Origin: Gordionus sp. m RMFG-2023
Lineage: Eukaryota > Nematomorpha > Gordioida > Chordodea > Parachordodidae
Reading direction: 5' to 3'
DNA: 64,000 bases
Assembly (NCBI RefSeq): GCF_954871325.1
Contig: NC_088775.1
Span: forward strand, 11,633,561-11,697,560
Shown: one piece after another, positions 25,601-39,400 of the stretch
Position numbering within the stretch: position 1 is the first letter of the stretch
How the letters are laid out: each line of letters begins with the position of its first letter
The notes under the pieces: model-generated
The model's input: only the letters and a program-made list of their open reading frames with translations
Told to the model about the DNA's origin: nothing
The model's database searches: none
Program-made: the position numbers and the translations under genes

Positions 25601-25949
25601 TTAAAAGTTATCATATTTGCCTTTAAGACATTCCCCCCAAAAAATGCGTTTCCGGTTAATGAAGGTCAAGTTTATTGATTTACTTTTCAATACATTATTT
25701 TACAATTTCATTATTAAAAACAGAATTCAATTTGGCTTTAAAATAATAAATGAAGGGAATCGATGGATTCGCATTAATATCCAAGTGTATTTGAGATAAT
25801 ACAGTTGTTAGGTAAGCAGCTTGTAGGGCGCTACTTTTTTCAGTAGAGGTAGCTTTAGCGAGCATCTTTGAAAAAAATAGCAAAAGCGGTAACGGCAGTA
25901 CTAATTTAGAAAGTAGAGAAGATAACATTGTTGTCAAATACAACCGTTA

Positions 25950-26815
25950 ATAGTAATATTAATGCTGTACCAGGTAAAATTAGGAATTTAATATAAAAAA
26001 GGGAAAATTTATAGTAAACAAGACAACAGCTTACTTGGAGAATCACATAAAAGAATTGATACTTTATCCTTGCTAAAAATTTATCTGACTTTAGCCATAG
26101 ATGAAACAGAGGGCACTTATGAGGTCCTTACATGGTCATATGGTGAAGAAAACTTTCTCCCGGATGCTATAAGTGCGCTATAGTATATAATTAATAATAA
26201 ATCGTGTGAGGGAAAACCTTTTTAGTAGTTTTGATTGAGAATATGTTCAAATTTAAAACATTAAATCTGTTACAATTTTTTTTGGAAATTTTTGAAAATG
26301 GGGTAGCTCATATTATATATTTAACTTGGAAAACGATTTAGCATACCAAGTCTTCGGTTACTTTTATAACCTTTACATCATTTCGAAATAATTCTATAAA
26401 ATGACTACAAATTTGAATTAAAAGATTTCTTCTTCAAGATTGCCCGAGAGCATCTGGGAACAAAATGAAATTCTGAAAAATAGAAGCAATTGAACAAAAT
26501 GGATGTACAGCTATGAATACAAATAGAACGCTCTCAAATCGATTGACATGTATACTGTTAAAGTATTTCTTCCTATACTTGATTAAATTGCAAATAGTTT
26601 ACTCAACGGTTATTGGGGAATAAAGAGCTCATAAAGAATGTCCAAATTTTATTAGAAGTATATATAAATGAAATAAAATAAATGTCAAAGATATTTCGGA
26701 AAAGGCCTTGAAGATAATTTCATTAATTAATAATTATATAAATTGTTTTTCATCTGCCCGTATTTACAAAGATTTATTAATGGGCTTAAAAGAAATACGA
26801 TATAATTTATGATAG
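25950..26815 (+). pseudogene. Degraded hAT/ZBED-like transposase relic
   Basis: Three weak blocks occur in the order expected of ZBED/Buster-like hAT transposases. LTLAIDETEG (near 26,090) resembles the first catalytic D-E-S block. GCTAMNTNRT (near 26,500) resembles the C-T-D-G-A-x-A-M block. ALKIISLINNYINCFSSARI with YKDLLMGLKEIRYNL (26,704-26,811) resembles the I-x-F-I-x-x-x-x-L-N-x-R-L-F-x-x-L-C block. Each is diverged and the frames do not connect, so the identification rests on order and spacing. Confidence 0.35.
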
Positions 26816-26819
26816 TGAG

Positions 26820-28930
26820 GAGTCTAATTTACGAAAATGAAATAACACAAGATAATGATAACTCCAAACCAAGTGCAATAATAAGTGTTAACAATGTTTA
26901 ATATGCACATAAACAAGGTTGGATTCGTTACTTGGAAAAAATATTAACGGTTGTACAGAACATGTAAAAATTTAAAGTTTTTCGTTGCATAACTTTAAAA
27001 ATAAGGATAAATAAATATCGAAAAATACCATAAATAATTTTATTATTCATTTCTCTGTAAAGTCTAAAATGTTAGTGGGAGAAAGTATAAACGTAAACTA
27101 ATTTATTAATGAGCAGAGGAAAATAAGTATGTATTCTAACAAATAAATATTTATTCGAATATTGAATATTTATTCTGCTAATTTATTTCAAATGATGGGT
27201 CGTGATTCATGTAGATAAAAGGGAATACTTCACTTTCTCGTTGTAGTTTTCAACTATGGAATTTATAGTCCATTATGTAATAATTTTTTGTACAATTAAT
27301 ATTTTATATGTGGAATATTTTATGCGCAATGAGTATAATCTTAAATATGTATTTCTTTAAATAAAATATGATACTTATAATAAAAAATGTAATAGCTGCA
27401 ATAATGTTTAACCCATCGTTTTAGACATCTATTTGTCCAAAAATATAAGTAATAATAAATATCACCTGTAACAGGGACAATCTAAGAAAGGGGACACCCG
27501 GACCAAGATTGCTTAAATGAGGGCCGAAGGCCGGCAAAATAGGGGGTACAGGGATAATCCCATAGAAGTAAGGGCGATAGGAAATAATTGCCTGGTGCCT
27601 ACTGTTGAAGAACCATTTGTCGCCTCGAGAATGACCTATAGCGAATCTTTAATCTTTCTCCCGAATATGTGAACTTATTACAATTTAATAATAAATGTAT
27701 TTTAAAAGGTATACCTATAAATTTGACATGCAAGGTAGGTTATCGTTTTTATCTATAATATATATATATTTTATGGAAGAATATGCATATCAAATTATGA
27801 TATTTAAAAAATAATCATTGTAAATAGATACAAATGCAACGAATACATTCTATTTGTTTAACATTGTTATTTTTTTATTATACTATTATCATTTTTTTAA
27901 TGTATAAAAATGTAATAAATTAAAATGAAAAAAACCAAAGGTTTTTATATTTTAATAAAATGTTTGTTTTTCATGTAAGGGGGACATAATATTTAATAAA
28001 ACAAAATATTTACCAACCCATCTATCTTATTTCTATGATGGTCATCATTTAAAAAAAACAGTAACCTTTACAGTTAAAAAGTAGACTTCAGTCTGCCAAA
28101 ATCATGCTAATAGATAAAATGACTACCAAAAATGGTTGATATATTGATTGATCATTTCTCTCTCTATGCTATGTTGACCAAAATGTAATGTAACTCTGAT
28201 TGACATAGATGGTCACCTTTGGAAGGTTTTCAGTGTTGTTTTACTTTTATTTATATAATAATTTACATAAGTAAGCCATACTTAATAAAATACGACATAT
28301 TTTTAGGATTTAATTTATATTATAATTTTTTTTTATTAAAATTATTTTTATTATATATTTTTATTATTTTTTCACCCTTTACTATATAATAATAAATAAT
28401 AAAATAAAATATAAAATACATTTAAATTGAATTATATATTTGGGTATTAGTTTTAAAAAAGGTGCAATTTTTTTTAATTAAAAAGAAATCAAAAGAAGTT
28501 TATTAGTACTTTTATTTGTAACAAAAAATGTGTCAATTAATTCAAAAATTTATGATTACTTCAATATGGATATTTTAAAAATAAATATTCGGAAAATTTA
28601 GTTTATTCATTCATGAAGATATAAACGCATTATAAATTTCCCATGTAAATGCATATTCATGATCTGTGCTGGAAGACAGGGGATAAATCCTCGCAAAAAA
28701 GTATAATATAATAAAAATTTAAATAGAGGATTTATAATTTAATATGTTAGTATAATCACATTCAACTTTAATTTGATTTAATAAAACCTCTTATCTATAC
28801 AACAGATTATATATCTATTTATCTATCCTCACCTTTTCCAATTTTACAGTAGTTTAAAAAGAAAAAAGATAAGAATTTGGTTAAATATTTATTTTAATAG
28901 TATAAAAATAATAAAAATGTTATTTTTTTG
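26820..28930. other. AT-rich stretch with one GC-richer island
   Basis: Most of this is AT-rich with nothing recognisable. The block at 27,470-27,650 (GGGACACCCGGACC, GAGGGCCGAAGGCCGGC) is much less AT-rich and contains a short GGCCGAAGGCC palindrome; it may be a repeat fragment or recent insertion, but no partner was found in the window. Confidence 0.4.
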
Positions 28931-28938
28931 GTTCTAGC

Positions 28939-29152
28939 TAGTGTTGTAAAACGGCCCTATATGAGCCGATTTTTTAAAACGGTCAACTCAATATTTTGGC
29001 TATAAAAATATTGATTAAGCCGCGACATTTCGCTAATAAATTTACGAACCTTTGTGCCACCTATAAGTAAAATCTTCAAGTTTGTAAAATAATTTTCTGG
29101 ATAAAAATATTGTTTTTAAAATTGGTTCAAATTGAGCCGTTTAACAACACTA
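28939..29152. mobile_element. hAT-type MITE, family 1 copy A
   Basis: The ends TAGTGTTGTAAAACGGCCC and GAGCCGTTTAACAACACTA are mirror images and are flanked by 8-bp duplications GTTCTAGC (28931-28938) and GTTCTAGT (29153-29160). An 8-bp duplication with TAGTG...CACTA ends is the hAT signature. The 214-bp element has no coding capacity. Inner words TCAATATTTTGGCTA and CACCTATAAGTAAAATCTTC recur in the other copies at 34.9, 46.3, 58.6 and 59.3 kb. Confidence 0.88.
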
Positions 29153-29180
29153 GTTCTAGTACCTGCAGATTTTTATTCCT

Positions 29181-29492
29181 TTAGAAATAAAAAAGATTAA
29201 TTTTGATGACAATTTTTTTTTGAGTCATCTGGCAAGCGTTAAAAGCAGCCTTTACGAAAAGTGAGATAGGACGATCTTTTATACCAATTAGTATATTAAA
29301 GAATTCATATAAAATCGTTTTTTCATTACTGTGGATATAAAAACAAATTTCTAAATTTAATCTGTAGAAAAAATAGGAGTTATATTCTATATTCTTGAAG
29401 ATTAAATAGAAAAAAATATATATTTGATTCGAAATTTTGAATTCTATACACATAAAATCAAACATATTTATTTCTTTAAATTTTATCATCAA
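29181..29492 (-). other. Low-complexity 103-codon open frame, no function assigned
   Basis: The frame is rich in Phe, Ile, Asn, Tyr and Lys, as expected of AT-rich non-coding DNA. Only the C-terminal stretch KDRPISLFVKAAFNACQMT looks less biased. No domain is visible, so it is probably chance. Confidence 0.12.
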
Positions 29493-29607
29493 AAATTAAT
29501 TTCTTCATTCAACAAGTTAAATTCACTTATTTTTAAAAATGACCTAAAAATTTTAATATAAATTTTAGCTGTATAAAATTGTTAACTTAGCCATCATAAT
29601 ACTATAT

Positions 29608-29765
29608 AGTGTTGTGCTTTGTGTTAATTTAATATATTTCCATATTTTTTAATTCGTTTGAATAAAATTATTTGACTTATGTTTTTTTAACAATATTTTG
29701 CAAGTCAAATAATTTTATAAATTAAAAAATATTAAAATGTTTTAAATTAAATCTGCATAACACTG
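29608..29765. mobile_element. hAT-type MITE with arms of about 70 bp
   Basis: AGTGTTGTGCTTTGTGTTAA at the left pairs with the reverse complement of the right end (AGTGTTATGCAGATTTAATT). The pairing continues inward to AAAATTATTTGACTT. Flanking 8-bp words TACTATAT (29600-29607) and TATTATAT (29766-29773) match at seven positions. The 158-bp element could fold almost entirely into a hairpin. Confidence 0.8.
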
Positions 29766-29880
29766 TATTATATTATCTTCTCATTTTACAATATTTCTCC
29801 TCAAAACAGCCAAAAAGAAAAAGACCGATTTATAGGAAACATATATAAATAAATAACTAAACATTTTTATTTAATGTACA

Positions 29881-29994
29881 AACTTGAAACAAACTGAAAA
29901 TAGGGTGTCCTACTTCAAAATCTGGTTAACCTGGGCTAGGCTAAACAGAAATAAGTTTAAAAAATAAGACAAACCAGGACACAGCCTAAACATT
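29881..29994 (+). repeat. Short dispersed repeat, copy 2 (AGGGTGTCC family)
   Basis: AAACTGAAAATAGGGTGTCC, then CTGGGCTAGGCTAAACAGAA, then AAACCAGGACACAGCCTAA follow in the same order as in copy 1 at 14,221. It lies 115 bp from the MITE at 29,608. Confidence 0.65.
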
Positions 29995-29999
29995 TTTGG

Positions 30000-32900
30000 C
30001 GCATTTATTCAAAATAGGAAAACATATTACCCCCTCCTAAAAATAAAATGATTATGGGACCTCTTCTGATTGGCCTATTTTTAATTCTTAATGATTAACA
30101 GTCCTGACTACTTAGTTAATTAATTCATTTTGCAAAAAAAAAGTGAACATGGAATGGAATAACATAATTGTCAGTTCTCACTCTCAGCCGAAAATATATA
30201 ATTTAAAACATAAATTAAGAGTCTATAATAAATCATTAGAATATCATTTTTATGTTATATCATCATGTATTCATGAACGCGATTTATCATTTTAAAATTT
30301 ATTTACCTTTATTAGTTAAAAATAATTCCATAAAAATTTAAGATTTCCTATTTAAAAAGAAACCATCATTTTGGTACAGATAATAGTTTTCTTTAAATAC
30401 ATATACTTTTGAGTTAGAGGTCTGCAAAAACAACCCAACTCACCGATGAGTCACAAAATTGTTATTATTTTTTATTTTCTGGTCGGTCTGAGTGAATAAG
30501 TTGGTCCTTTACTTTTGAGTGTTAAATGATTGTCGATAATGAAGATATGATACTGCCTCCCGATTATTGGGGGGGGGGGGGGGGGTTGAATTTTTTGACA
30601 AACTTTGTAGCGTTAATTCAGACTTAAGCTCTAAATGTTTATAAATGTAATAATATAGCATATGGAAAATTTGCACTAAATATTAGATTTTTTTTTCCTG
30701 TTTATATTGATATTATTTAAATAAATGTAGTTTGTTATAAGTTTAATGTAATGGTAATGTAATATTTCAAATCTATTATCTATTTTTCATTCTTAAAAAA
30801 ATGAATGTTATGGTATAATGTGGTGGCGAGACCAAAGTATAACCATATTGATTCATGATTCAGTATTATATATAATTATATATATTTCGAAAAATTATTA
30901 GCCAAATTATTTATATTTTATAATATGTGAGCAATTAATCTAGCAAAATTAAGATATAGGTATAAGGTATTTTTAAAATATATGGTATATGGGAATCAAT
31001 AATAGTTAAATCATTTGTAAGTGCACATTTTGTTTTATAGTTTTAGAGGACGCAATATTTTGCTAGAAAAGTCGGCATTTTGTCTAATTATTCTTGTTAA
31101 ATCACCATTAAAACATAATTCACATATATTTTTAAGCGAAATTTCTTGATACAATTTTAAATTTATTTCGACCTCAAGTTTTTGTAAAAAAAAAGGTAAA
31201 ATAGTTTTAGGCTCAGATGAGTTTATATACATTTATTTTATTTTTACAGTCCAGTTTTTTTAAATTACCAAGGCCTCCACTCCAGGCCAAGTTTGCAGAT
31301 GTTTATCTTATTTAATGATCTCTAAAGATATCGTCTTCCTTTTAAAAATGGAAGAAAAAAGGAATATTCTATTTTTTAAACATGTTTTTAGATTTAGGTC
31401 AGACAATAGATTTTTTAAGGAATTATAATGTGACTGGAAAATAATGCTTGCAAGAAATAGAAACAATTCTTATGTTATTTTTAAATCATCCATTTTAAAA
31501 TAAGTTTTAATATTTTTTGGTGAAATTTTATTCACGTAGTTTTTAAAGAATCATAGAGACCAACGTCTAAAATGAATGAGAGAATGAATAATTTCTATAT
31601 CTCAGTTCTATCCTATATTCATACACTTTTAGATCCTAAATTTTATCCTAACTTCCGGGTTTGAAACTGTAAACTAAAGAGTTCTTGTTTACGGTTTAGA
31701 ATATTTTTTTTAGAAAAGTGGGCTTTCTTTCGGTTCCTCGATATTCTAATTCCAAAGATTTCCAGTTCCAGATTATTATTCCATTTCCAAACTCTGTTAT
31801 TGAGCAGATGGGTAAAAAATTCACAAAACATTTTAAACAATATATTAAAACTACATTTTGTTTTAGAAGAGGTTCCTGGAAATTGTTAAATGGGTCTTTG
31901 TTCCTAGAAATTTTAAGAGAGGAACCCCTTCATCTCCCTCCAGTTCTTATAAATTTCAAGCTCTTTTTTCTGTTAATTTTATATCTCTCAAAACTCAATT
32001 TAAAAAATATATGTACAAAGTATAATAGGGAATTTATGAGTTTCTTTTAAATAATTAAAAATAATAAATATTTTCCGGAAATTTCTCAGACCACATATCC
32101 TTCACACTTAAGAGTACCGGGAGTTGAATAGTATTGTATTATTTATTTTTTTATGATTGTAGATAACGATCTCTAACTCACCACAAGGAATTTAAATAAA
32201 TTAACCGTCGTTGTGATCGTAAAACAGCTGTCCTATATCTGTATAATGTTAGATATTAGTTCTATATACATATATAATATACACACATAATAATACACAA
32301 ATTAATAAAACAAATATAGTATAGGGATTAATAATAAAAATAGGCCATAAAATTACTTTTTTTATTCATCTCTTAATTATTTTTATTTTTTTTAAAAAAA
32401 TTTATAAATTTTCAAAACACTTACAACTCTCTTCAGGTCAAAAAACCTATATTTTTCTTTTGAAAGAAGAAATCATTTTTTTTATGTGGCTAATAAATTA
32501 ATCACAAATCAAAGAAAAGCGACAAAAGATCAAATAATCTATTATTTTTATGTTACTTTTGTTGTTAGAAAACTCAAGACAAAGAAATATGATTTTTAAA
32601 AATGAATTATCTGTTGGTCTTTATTTATTTTTTCCTTGGATCCCTCTCTTCTGTTCTTTTATCATTATTTTTGTTTCTAACAACTTATTTATTATTAATT
32701 AATAATTATTATTTGTTCTAAGAAATGGTGCTGATATATGGATATATTTATTTTTATGTTAAATCTTATCTCTAAAAAAATAACTAGCTGCCAGCTACCT
32801 GCAGGTTACAGTTACCCGAGAAAGTAGCGGTTTTTAAATATCTTTGTTAAAAGTTACTGCCCGTTCCTGATGGGAATATGACGTAAAGACTACCCTGATG

Positions 32901-34890
32901 ACTAAAATATTAAATGATCCGATTATAAAATGGATGTTGCCGATTATGAGGTTACCAGATATGTAATAGAAACCTTGGCAGTGCGAGGAAGTCTACGCCA
33001 ATCTTTTACAGTTATTAAGGCCTCAAGAAGCTACAAATGATAGTCAGGGCTTTATAAGATTTTTCTCCAGAGGTATCTAGATTTGTGCTTTACACCTCTA
33101 GAAGTTTCCCTCCCTTTATAATGTTGAAATTGTATCGAAACACCGTGTTAGAGTGCGCACGAGAATATGACTTGTGGCCTTAGTTTGAAATAGTCTACTA
33201 AAATGTATCATCAATTGATCAAATTGAAAAACTTTTGTAATTTTATTATTTAGATATTTTTTTCATTAATGACAAATAATCAATGTGTAAAAATCCATCA
33301 AACTAATTAATCGCATGCATTAAAAATCAAATCATATGCTAAAAGTTTTTTAAAATTATTTCTAGTAGTTACTTAGGTGATTTATTCGTTGTTTCCATTT
33401 ATGACAATTCAACAATCAATCATTATGCAGCATGTATATACAAAGTGTTTTCCTACAAAATTCTATCATTTATGTTTGGGTCTGCCCTTCTTTTTTGCCC
33501 CTCTTGTTTAGATATATTTTCAAGTCTCCACCCATTTTTTTACATGGTAATCCGGTATTTTATTTACCCTCCCATAACCTTGTCATTATGTTTCGGATTT
33601 AACGATTCGAATAGAATATTTCATTTATTTGAATGATATTCGCTAATTATCATCTATTATGCTATTCGTACACACGAAAATTAGTTTGAATGAATAATAT
33701 TCGATTGTTATTCAAATAAAAACTATTTTTTAAAAAAAATTTTTTATGTTTTCATTACGAAAGATGTATAAAAAAAATCGTTTATGGTTCCCACACAAAA
33801 AATATTTTGCCAAAGATATTTGAATCAAAAATCTTGCATGAGGATTCTAGAAATTTTTTTTTTATAAATCTTCACATTTTTTTTAAATTTATCTTTGTAA
33901 AAGGTTTCCCTCGGGGTGATGAGAACTCCCCTCTTTAACTTTCCTAAAAACGACATTGATTTTTATATTATTTTATTTCATTATTTTGGCCGACAGTCTT
34001 TAGTTTAGCAATTATAATAAATATAAAAATGATATAATATACTCAAAATATTTATTAATTATGAAATTACTATGTTTGATACAAATAATCATCATTTAAA
34101 ATCATAACCTTTTTTTAAATGTTTTTTTATTTTATCGTAAATTTTTTAAAAATGTTTTAAATTACATATTTTTTTAAAAATTTGGCGAAAAAAGAAAAAA
34201 AAGACAGGTAACCTGATAGGTTAATCATAAAAAAAATTTTTTTTTATAAATTTAATAACTTACTAAAATAAAACGCCTAAAAAAAATAATATTTGCGCAC
34301 AATGACAAAACATTTATATTAATAAAATTATATATATTTAAAATTAAACTCATTGACCTCTTTATTTAAAAGTAGAAATTATGGACTGGTGGAATTGTGA
34401 AATAAAAATATTTTCTCACACGGAAATGACCGGACTGGACAATTAAAATACAAAGTTGTTTTTTTTAAGTTTTGTAACATGACAATTTGTTGTGAGATTA
34501 AATAAATATTAATAAAATAAATGTATATTAAAAATTAGTATTCATTCAATTTTTTTTTAAATGCGGTAAAAATTAACATGAATAATATAAAATATCTGCA
34601 ATTCCCAGTTTTACAGGGCAAAAAATCAAAGGGCCGGGCGCGCAATAAGTAGTGACGCCCCACCAGCTTAATAAAGAATATATATTTTTTTTAAAAAATT
34701 CTAAAGCCTAATTTTGTTTAAAATAATATATAAATTATTTTGCTAATTTGTATTTTTTTGCTATAATAAGAACATTCATGAAACCGAAATCCTCATCACT
34801 ATTGGTTATTTTTCCATAGGATATATTTCTGAATTTAAAAAAAACTGAGCCAGGATAACATCAGTAAAAAAATGGGAACCAGGCCAGACC
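30000..34890. other. AT-rich stretch with few recognisable features
   Basis: A 17-base G run is at 30,569-30,585. A hairpin-like pair of words (GAGGTTCCTGGAAATT and AATTTTAAGAGAGGAACCCC) lies near 31,867-31,928, inside an open frame of 110 codons (31,718-32,050) of no recognised family. A hAT-like end (AGTTACTGCCCGTTCCTGATGGG in two parts) is near 32,850. GAATATTCG-type inverted words cluster at 33,600-33,720. No host gene is recognised. Confidence 0.4.
30569..30585. repeat. Homopolymer run of 17 G
   Basis: Seventeen consecutive G stand in AT-rich DNA. A run this long could adopt a quadruplex, but it is also a typical place for length error in sequencing. Confidence 0.9.
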
Positions 34891-34904
34891 GGGTAAAAAT
34901 TTGG

Positions 34905-35055
34905 ACGAGCCGGTTTGAAAATTATGCTATTTTGCAGATAGGCAACTTTAATATTTCGTTATAAGATGTCCAAACCCTTCTGCCACCTATGAGAAAAATT
35001 TACAGGCTTGCCTAATTTTGGCGAAAATATTGGACCAGACGTTTAACAACCCTAT
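34905..35055. mobile_element. MITE family 1, partial copy C
   Basis: GAGCCGGTTTGAAAATTATG, then GCCACCTATGAGAAAAATTTAC, then GTTTAACAACCCT line up with the inner words and right end of copy A. The left end is unclear and no target duplication is visible, so this is a worn or partial copy. Confidence 0.6.
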
Positions 35056-36324
35056 AAAAAAATGGTAACCACACCCTCCACCTCCCCTTGCCGTTATTTT
35101 GAACAGTTTCAAAGTCCAGAAAAAATATTTAGGCCTATTTGTCCTTTAATTTCAGACTCATCTTATGTTGGAATAAAACATGGATACTTATTTTTAAAAA
35201 GTATTACATTATATAATTAATTAGGACATACACTTCATATTCATAGACCAATCCGCGAATTATTAATAATTTGTTTTATCTTCTATCATAATTCAATGTA
35301 ATAAAATAGTTTCATAATTTAATCCTTAATTATGAGTTTCATGGCAAGTTTTAGTTAGACAGAGACAAACACAGTTTAATTTTTTTCAAATTTTTTATAT
35401 CAACATTCATGAGACATGACATTATTATTTGTAGATATATACCATAATAAATGTTGTTAAAAAATTATTAGGGAGGAAGGAAGAAAAGAAAGAAAACAAA
35501 AATTAAAGAAAGAAAGAACAAATTATTAAATTGCTGATTATGGTTGGATTGTTTAATATTCTATATATATTATTTTTTGAAAAAAAAGAAAGCTTACAGA
35601 ATACAATTTATTTATTATTACTTTTCTAAATTATTATAAAAATAAGATCGGAAAGTTTTTTTACAATATAATATTTATTAAAATAAAATATGAACTGTTA
35701 ATATTAATATTTTATTTATTGATTTTTGAGAGAAGGAAAAAGTTGAACTAATAATGATTATTAATTTATAAGTTACATAATTATTATATTATTTAATACC
35801 AAAATATTTTACATATTAAATTTAAACAATAAAGCGTACAAGATCCCTTTTTCATACCAAAATAAATTACACTTGTAGGTCTCTAAGGTGGCTGTACAAA
35901 AGAGTTTTCTCTAGTAAATTTTTAATCTATGAATTTATTATAAGAAGAAATATAACATATAGTTAAGTTTCTTAACTATTCATTCCTATGCATACTGGTA
36001 TAATTTTGAAACTATCTATTTGAATATCATATAGAAGCGTCAATTAATTTGAATTGAAACCACTTTTATAAAATATACATTATGTAACAATTATTATTTT
36101 ATTTTTTTTCTCCTATTGAAGTTAAATAATTATGTATTTTTTAAATCGAATAAAATGTATTATGATTTAAATCATGGAAAAGAAACTAACGGGTTGGGTT
36201 CGATTTAGGGGAATTTTATATTTAAATAAATCAAAAATATTAAAATATCTCATTAAATTATTAATATTTATATTTACAATTTTACAATTAAAATGTATTG
36301 GCTCTTAAGTATTTATTGTTTAAG
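35056..36324. other. AT-rich stretch with a GA-rich tract
   Basis: A GGAAGGAAGAAAAGAAAG-type purine tract occupies about 35,471-35,520. Nothing else is supported. Confidence 0.45.
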
Positions 36325-36490
36325 ATTTCGCGGGAATAAATTCGCGATAAGGAATTGGCGATATTGTCTTCGCTATAAATGTTTCGCGGAAAAAATTCCC
36401 GGAATTGGTTTCGCAATATAACCTTTGCTATAAGATTCCTTCTCGATAAATGGCATTCGCGATAAAAGTTTCGCTGAAGTGTGATACGGG
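36325..36490 (+). repeat. TTCGCGATA-type interspersed repeat, copy 1
   Basis: The block is built of recurring words close to TTCGCGATAA (ATTTCGCGGGAATAAATTCG, ATTGTCTTCGCTATAAATG, GGTTTCGCAATATAACC, TTCGCGATAAAAGTTTCGC). It aligns word for word with the last half of the block at 60,875-61,160 and, inverted, with 59,502-59,675. CG-rich words stand out strongly here against an AT-rich background. Confidence 0.7.
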
Positions 36491-39400
36491 TTTTTTTTAC
36501 TAAAAAATTTTTTAAAAAATAATTGACATTATTTTTCTATTTAAAAACCATTTTTAACATGGAAATTTTTATAGGACCTAGAAAAAAAAGCTTTCTTTTA
36601 CATATGAAATAGATCCATATAGCAATATTGGATAAGACACCGCGAAAAAAATACCCACGGACAATATTTGGGTAATTACTATATTTTTAGCTTAAAATTA
36701 TCACTTTGACCTCGGGGTTTTTCGTAAAATATAGCAACCCAAATTTGATAGAAACTAATAAAAAATTAAAAATGTCTTAATGTTAACGGATTTTCATCCT
36801 TAAGCGCTTGTAGATTGAGCCGAATTGGCCGACATTTAGCCATTACTCAGCTATCAAAAAAACCCCAGACATAAATATCCCATATTACTATTTAAATTTT
36901 CAAATAAAGGGCATTGGGAATCTTCATCAAATTCCTTGCTGATTCTGATTCGAATACCAGCCATATGATTTTAGTTCAGGGCAATTTTTTTAATGCATGA
37001 ACTAAATAGGAATATGACTGGAATTTAAATTCGAGGAAACAGTTGATGCTTAAATACTGCGTACCAGATTCGCTTTTCAATTCTAATCATCTCAATTGTT
37101 CTTTACCCTGAAACCAATTTGATGTACTCGTAGACCCTCCCTTCGAGAAATCAATCAGATTAGATAGTGTCTCCACAAACATTTTCATTCAAAAAAATTG
37201 ACCAGCCAAGAAATGAATATATGACAGAACTAATTCATTAATTAAAAAAAATTCTCCAGCTCCGGAAGCAAAAAATTAGACTCTAAAAATATTGATTTAT
37301 TAACTTTATAAATTGTATTTTATATAATGTAATGTTTTTATTTTTTTCTAAATTTTGTTTGAAAAAATAAATAAAAATATTTTATTGTACTTAATTTTCA
37401 ATTCAAAAGAATCAAGTGTGGGCTAATTTCTTTTTCTGTAAAATCAGTTTTATCTTGAAATTGAGATACGTTTCGCCCGAAGCAGAAATGTGCCTAAAGG
37501 ATAGCCACAGCATAACGCCGCCACAGTAAAATAAAAATTAATAATATGTTGTGTAACAAAGTAAAAGTATATTTCGTTAAGTTTGTATATTTTTTTAAAA
37601 ATCACCAACATAGATATCCTGGACAAAAAAATAATCAAATTTTAGAAAAAAAAATAAGGGTAATTTAAAAAAATTTGCTGAGTTAGTCTTAAAAATTTGT
37701 TTTTTTTTGGAAATTGGGATATTTTTGTCTGGAACATTTGTTTTCTTTTAATTAAAAAAAAATGATGCCATTAATAATTTCTCACTTACTCTACCACTAA
37801 ATAGATCCGGTTAATTAATTTCATCTATTGGTTTTTTTTTCTACTTTCTAAGCTTATTTTATAAAAGCTATATAATAGATAGAACCTTTGATTTTTACAT
37901 AGATTTATTTCTATTATATTTTCTTTTTTCAACATACTACTGTGAACCATGACTTCAACCCTATCACATAATTGTTATATAAATTAATATTTCCTTAAAA
38001 TAGTAAAGAAAACAATAGTTTAATTCTTTTTGTGAATTCGGAATTTCATTTATAATTTTTAAAAAAAATTAAAAATTTGAATAATTGAATAATTGAAAAT
38101 ATAATTAATTTATATGATTATTATTATTGCTTTATCTGTGTCTTTTTTTAAACTATTCTATTGAAAAGTTGATAAAAATGAATTATAAAAATAAATATAT
38201 TATTCTTCGTGATCTTTATCTAAAATTTGTGTAACATTTTATTTTAGGATTTCGCAATAGCAAATATTGTGTCTTCTTATAAAATGATCAAAAAAATGTA
38301 TTTCTACTAATATCAACCTTTTAAAAAATAACTAATTTATCCTTATATATTTAACAAGATCCCAAAATGGAGGCCCATGACGGTAAAATTTAATTTAAAA
38401 TATCAAATTTACAAAATTATTTTGGGAATTTTCTTAATACAAAATTTAATTAAAGTAAATGATCTGTTGTTTTTACTATGGGTGGGGTATACCGGAATAT
38501 AGTCCGGATGGAAAGATTAAACTAAAAATCTTAAGGGGGCAATTCGGGCGGGGGCCGATCTCGGATATAGAGGAAATATAGCATAATATGTACTATAGCA
38601 TATTATAAACATTTGTTTTAGATTTGTAATTTAATATTATCAATTAATTTAATTATTTTTTTTATAACATTTCCATTATAGTATAGTATGTATATGTCTA
38701 TCGCGATAAACGGGTTAATTTTTATATTTTATCGATAAATTAAGTTAATCTTCTTAATATTAATAATATTATGATACAATACAGTGAGAGTAACATATAC
38801 ATAAGGATGGGTGATTTAAAATTTGAAATTACAACCATCAATACCAAGGAATATATTAAATTTTTTAAAAAGATGGTATAAATCATTAAAATTAATACAA
38901 TACAAAGGCAAAGGCAACATAAATGGTAGATTAATATTAATTTATATATTATATATTAGTTAAGTAAAAGTAACAGATATCTATGTGATGTATCGCTATA
39001 CAATTTTTGTGGAAAGGAAATCATTATTGATTATGAATTAACTTAAATTGTTACAATTATATAATATAATAAGAGCTATCTCGAATGTGTCAATTTTAAG
39101 ATTAATAAGTTCAAATGAAATGCTATTATCATATATAAATTTTATAATTAAATTTGCGTATCATATTGATTTTATTTATTTACATATCCTATACTATCAT
39201 CATTATAATTATTTGTTTATTAAATTATATAAAACCTGAGGATTTAATTAATGAATTTTTATTAAAATCGTTTATATTTGATATGATAATATATGAATAA
39301 AAGCAGTGTATATAAAATATAAATCAATTTATTTAAAATATCTTTAGGAAATTAACTTTCAAAATTTTTAAATAAAATGCATATTTATTCTATCGATTAC

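Noticed and set aside
25695-25943. An 82-codon minus-strand frame with a Leu- and Ser-rich start resembling a signal peptide
   Set aside because: It is low complexity, has no recognisable mature domain, and lies on the strand opposite a transposase-like relic.
31718-32050. A 110-codon open frame considered as a gene
   Set aside because: It contains a hairpin-like repeat pair, is rich in Phe, Leu, Ile and Lys as AT-rich DNA predicts, and shows no domain or splice context.
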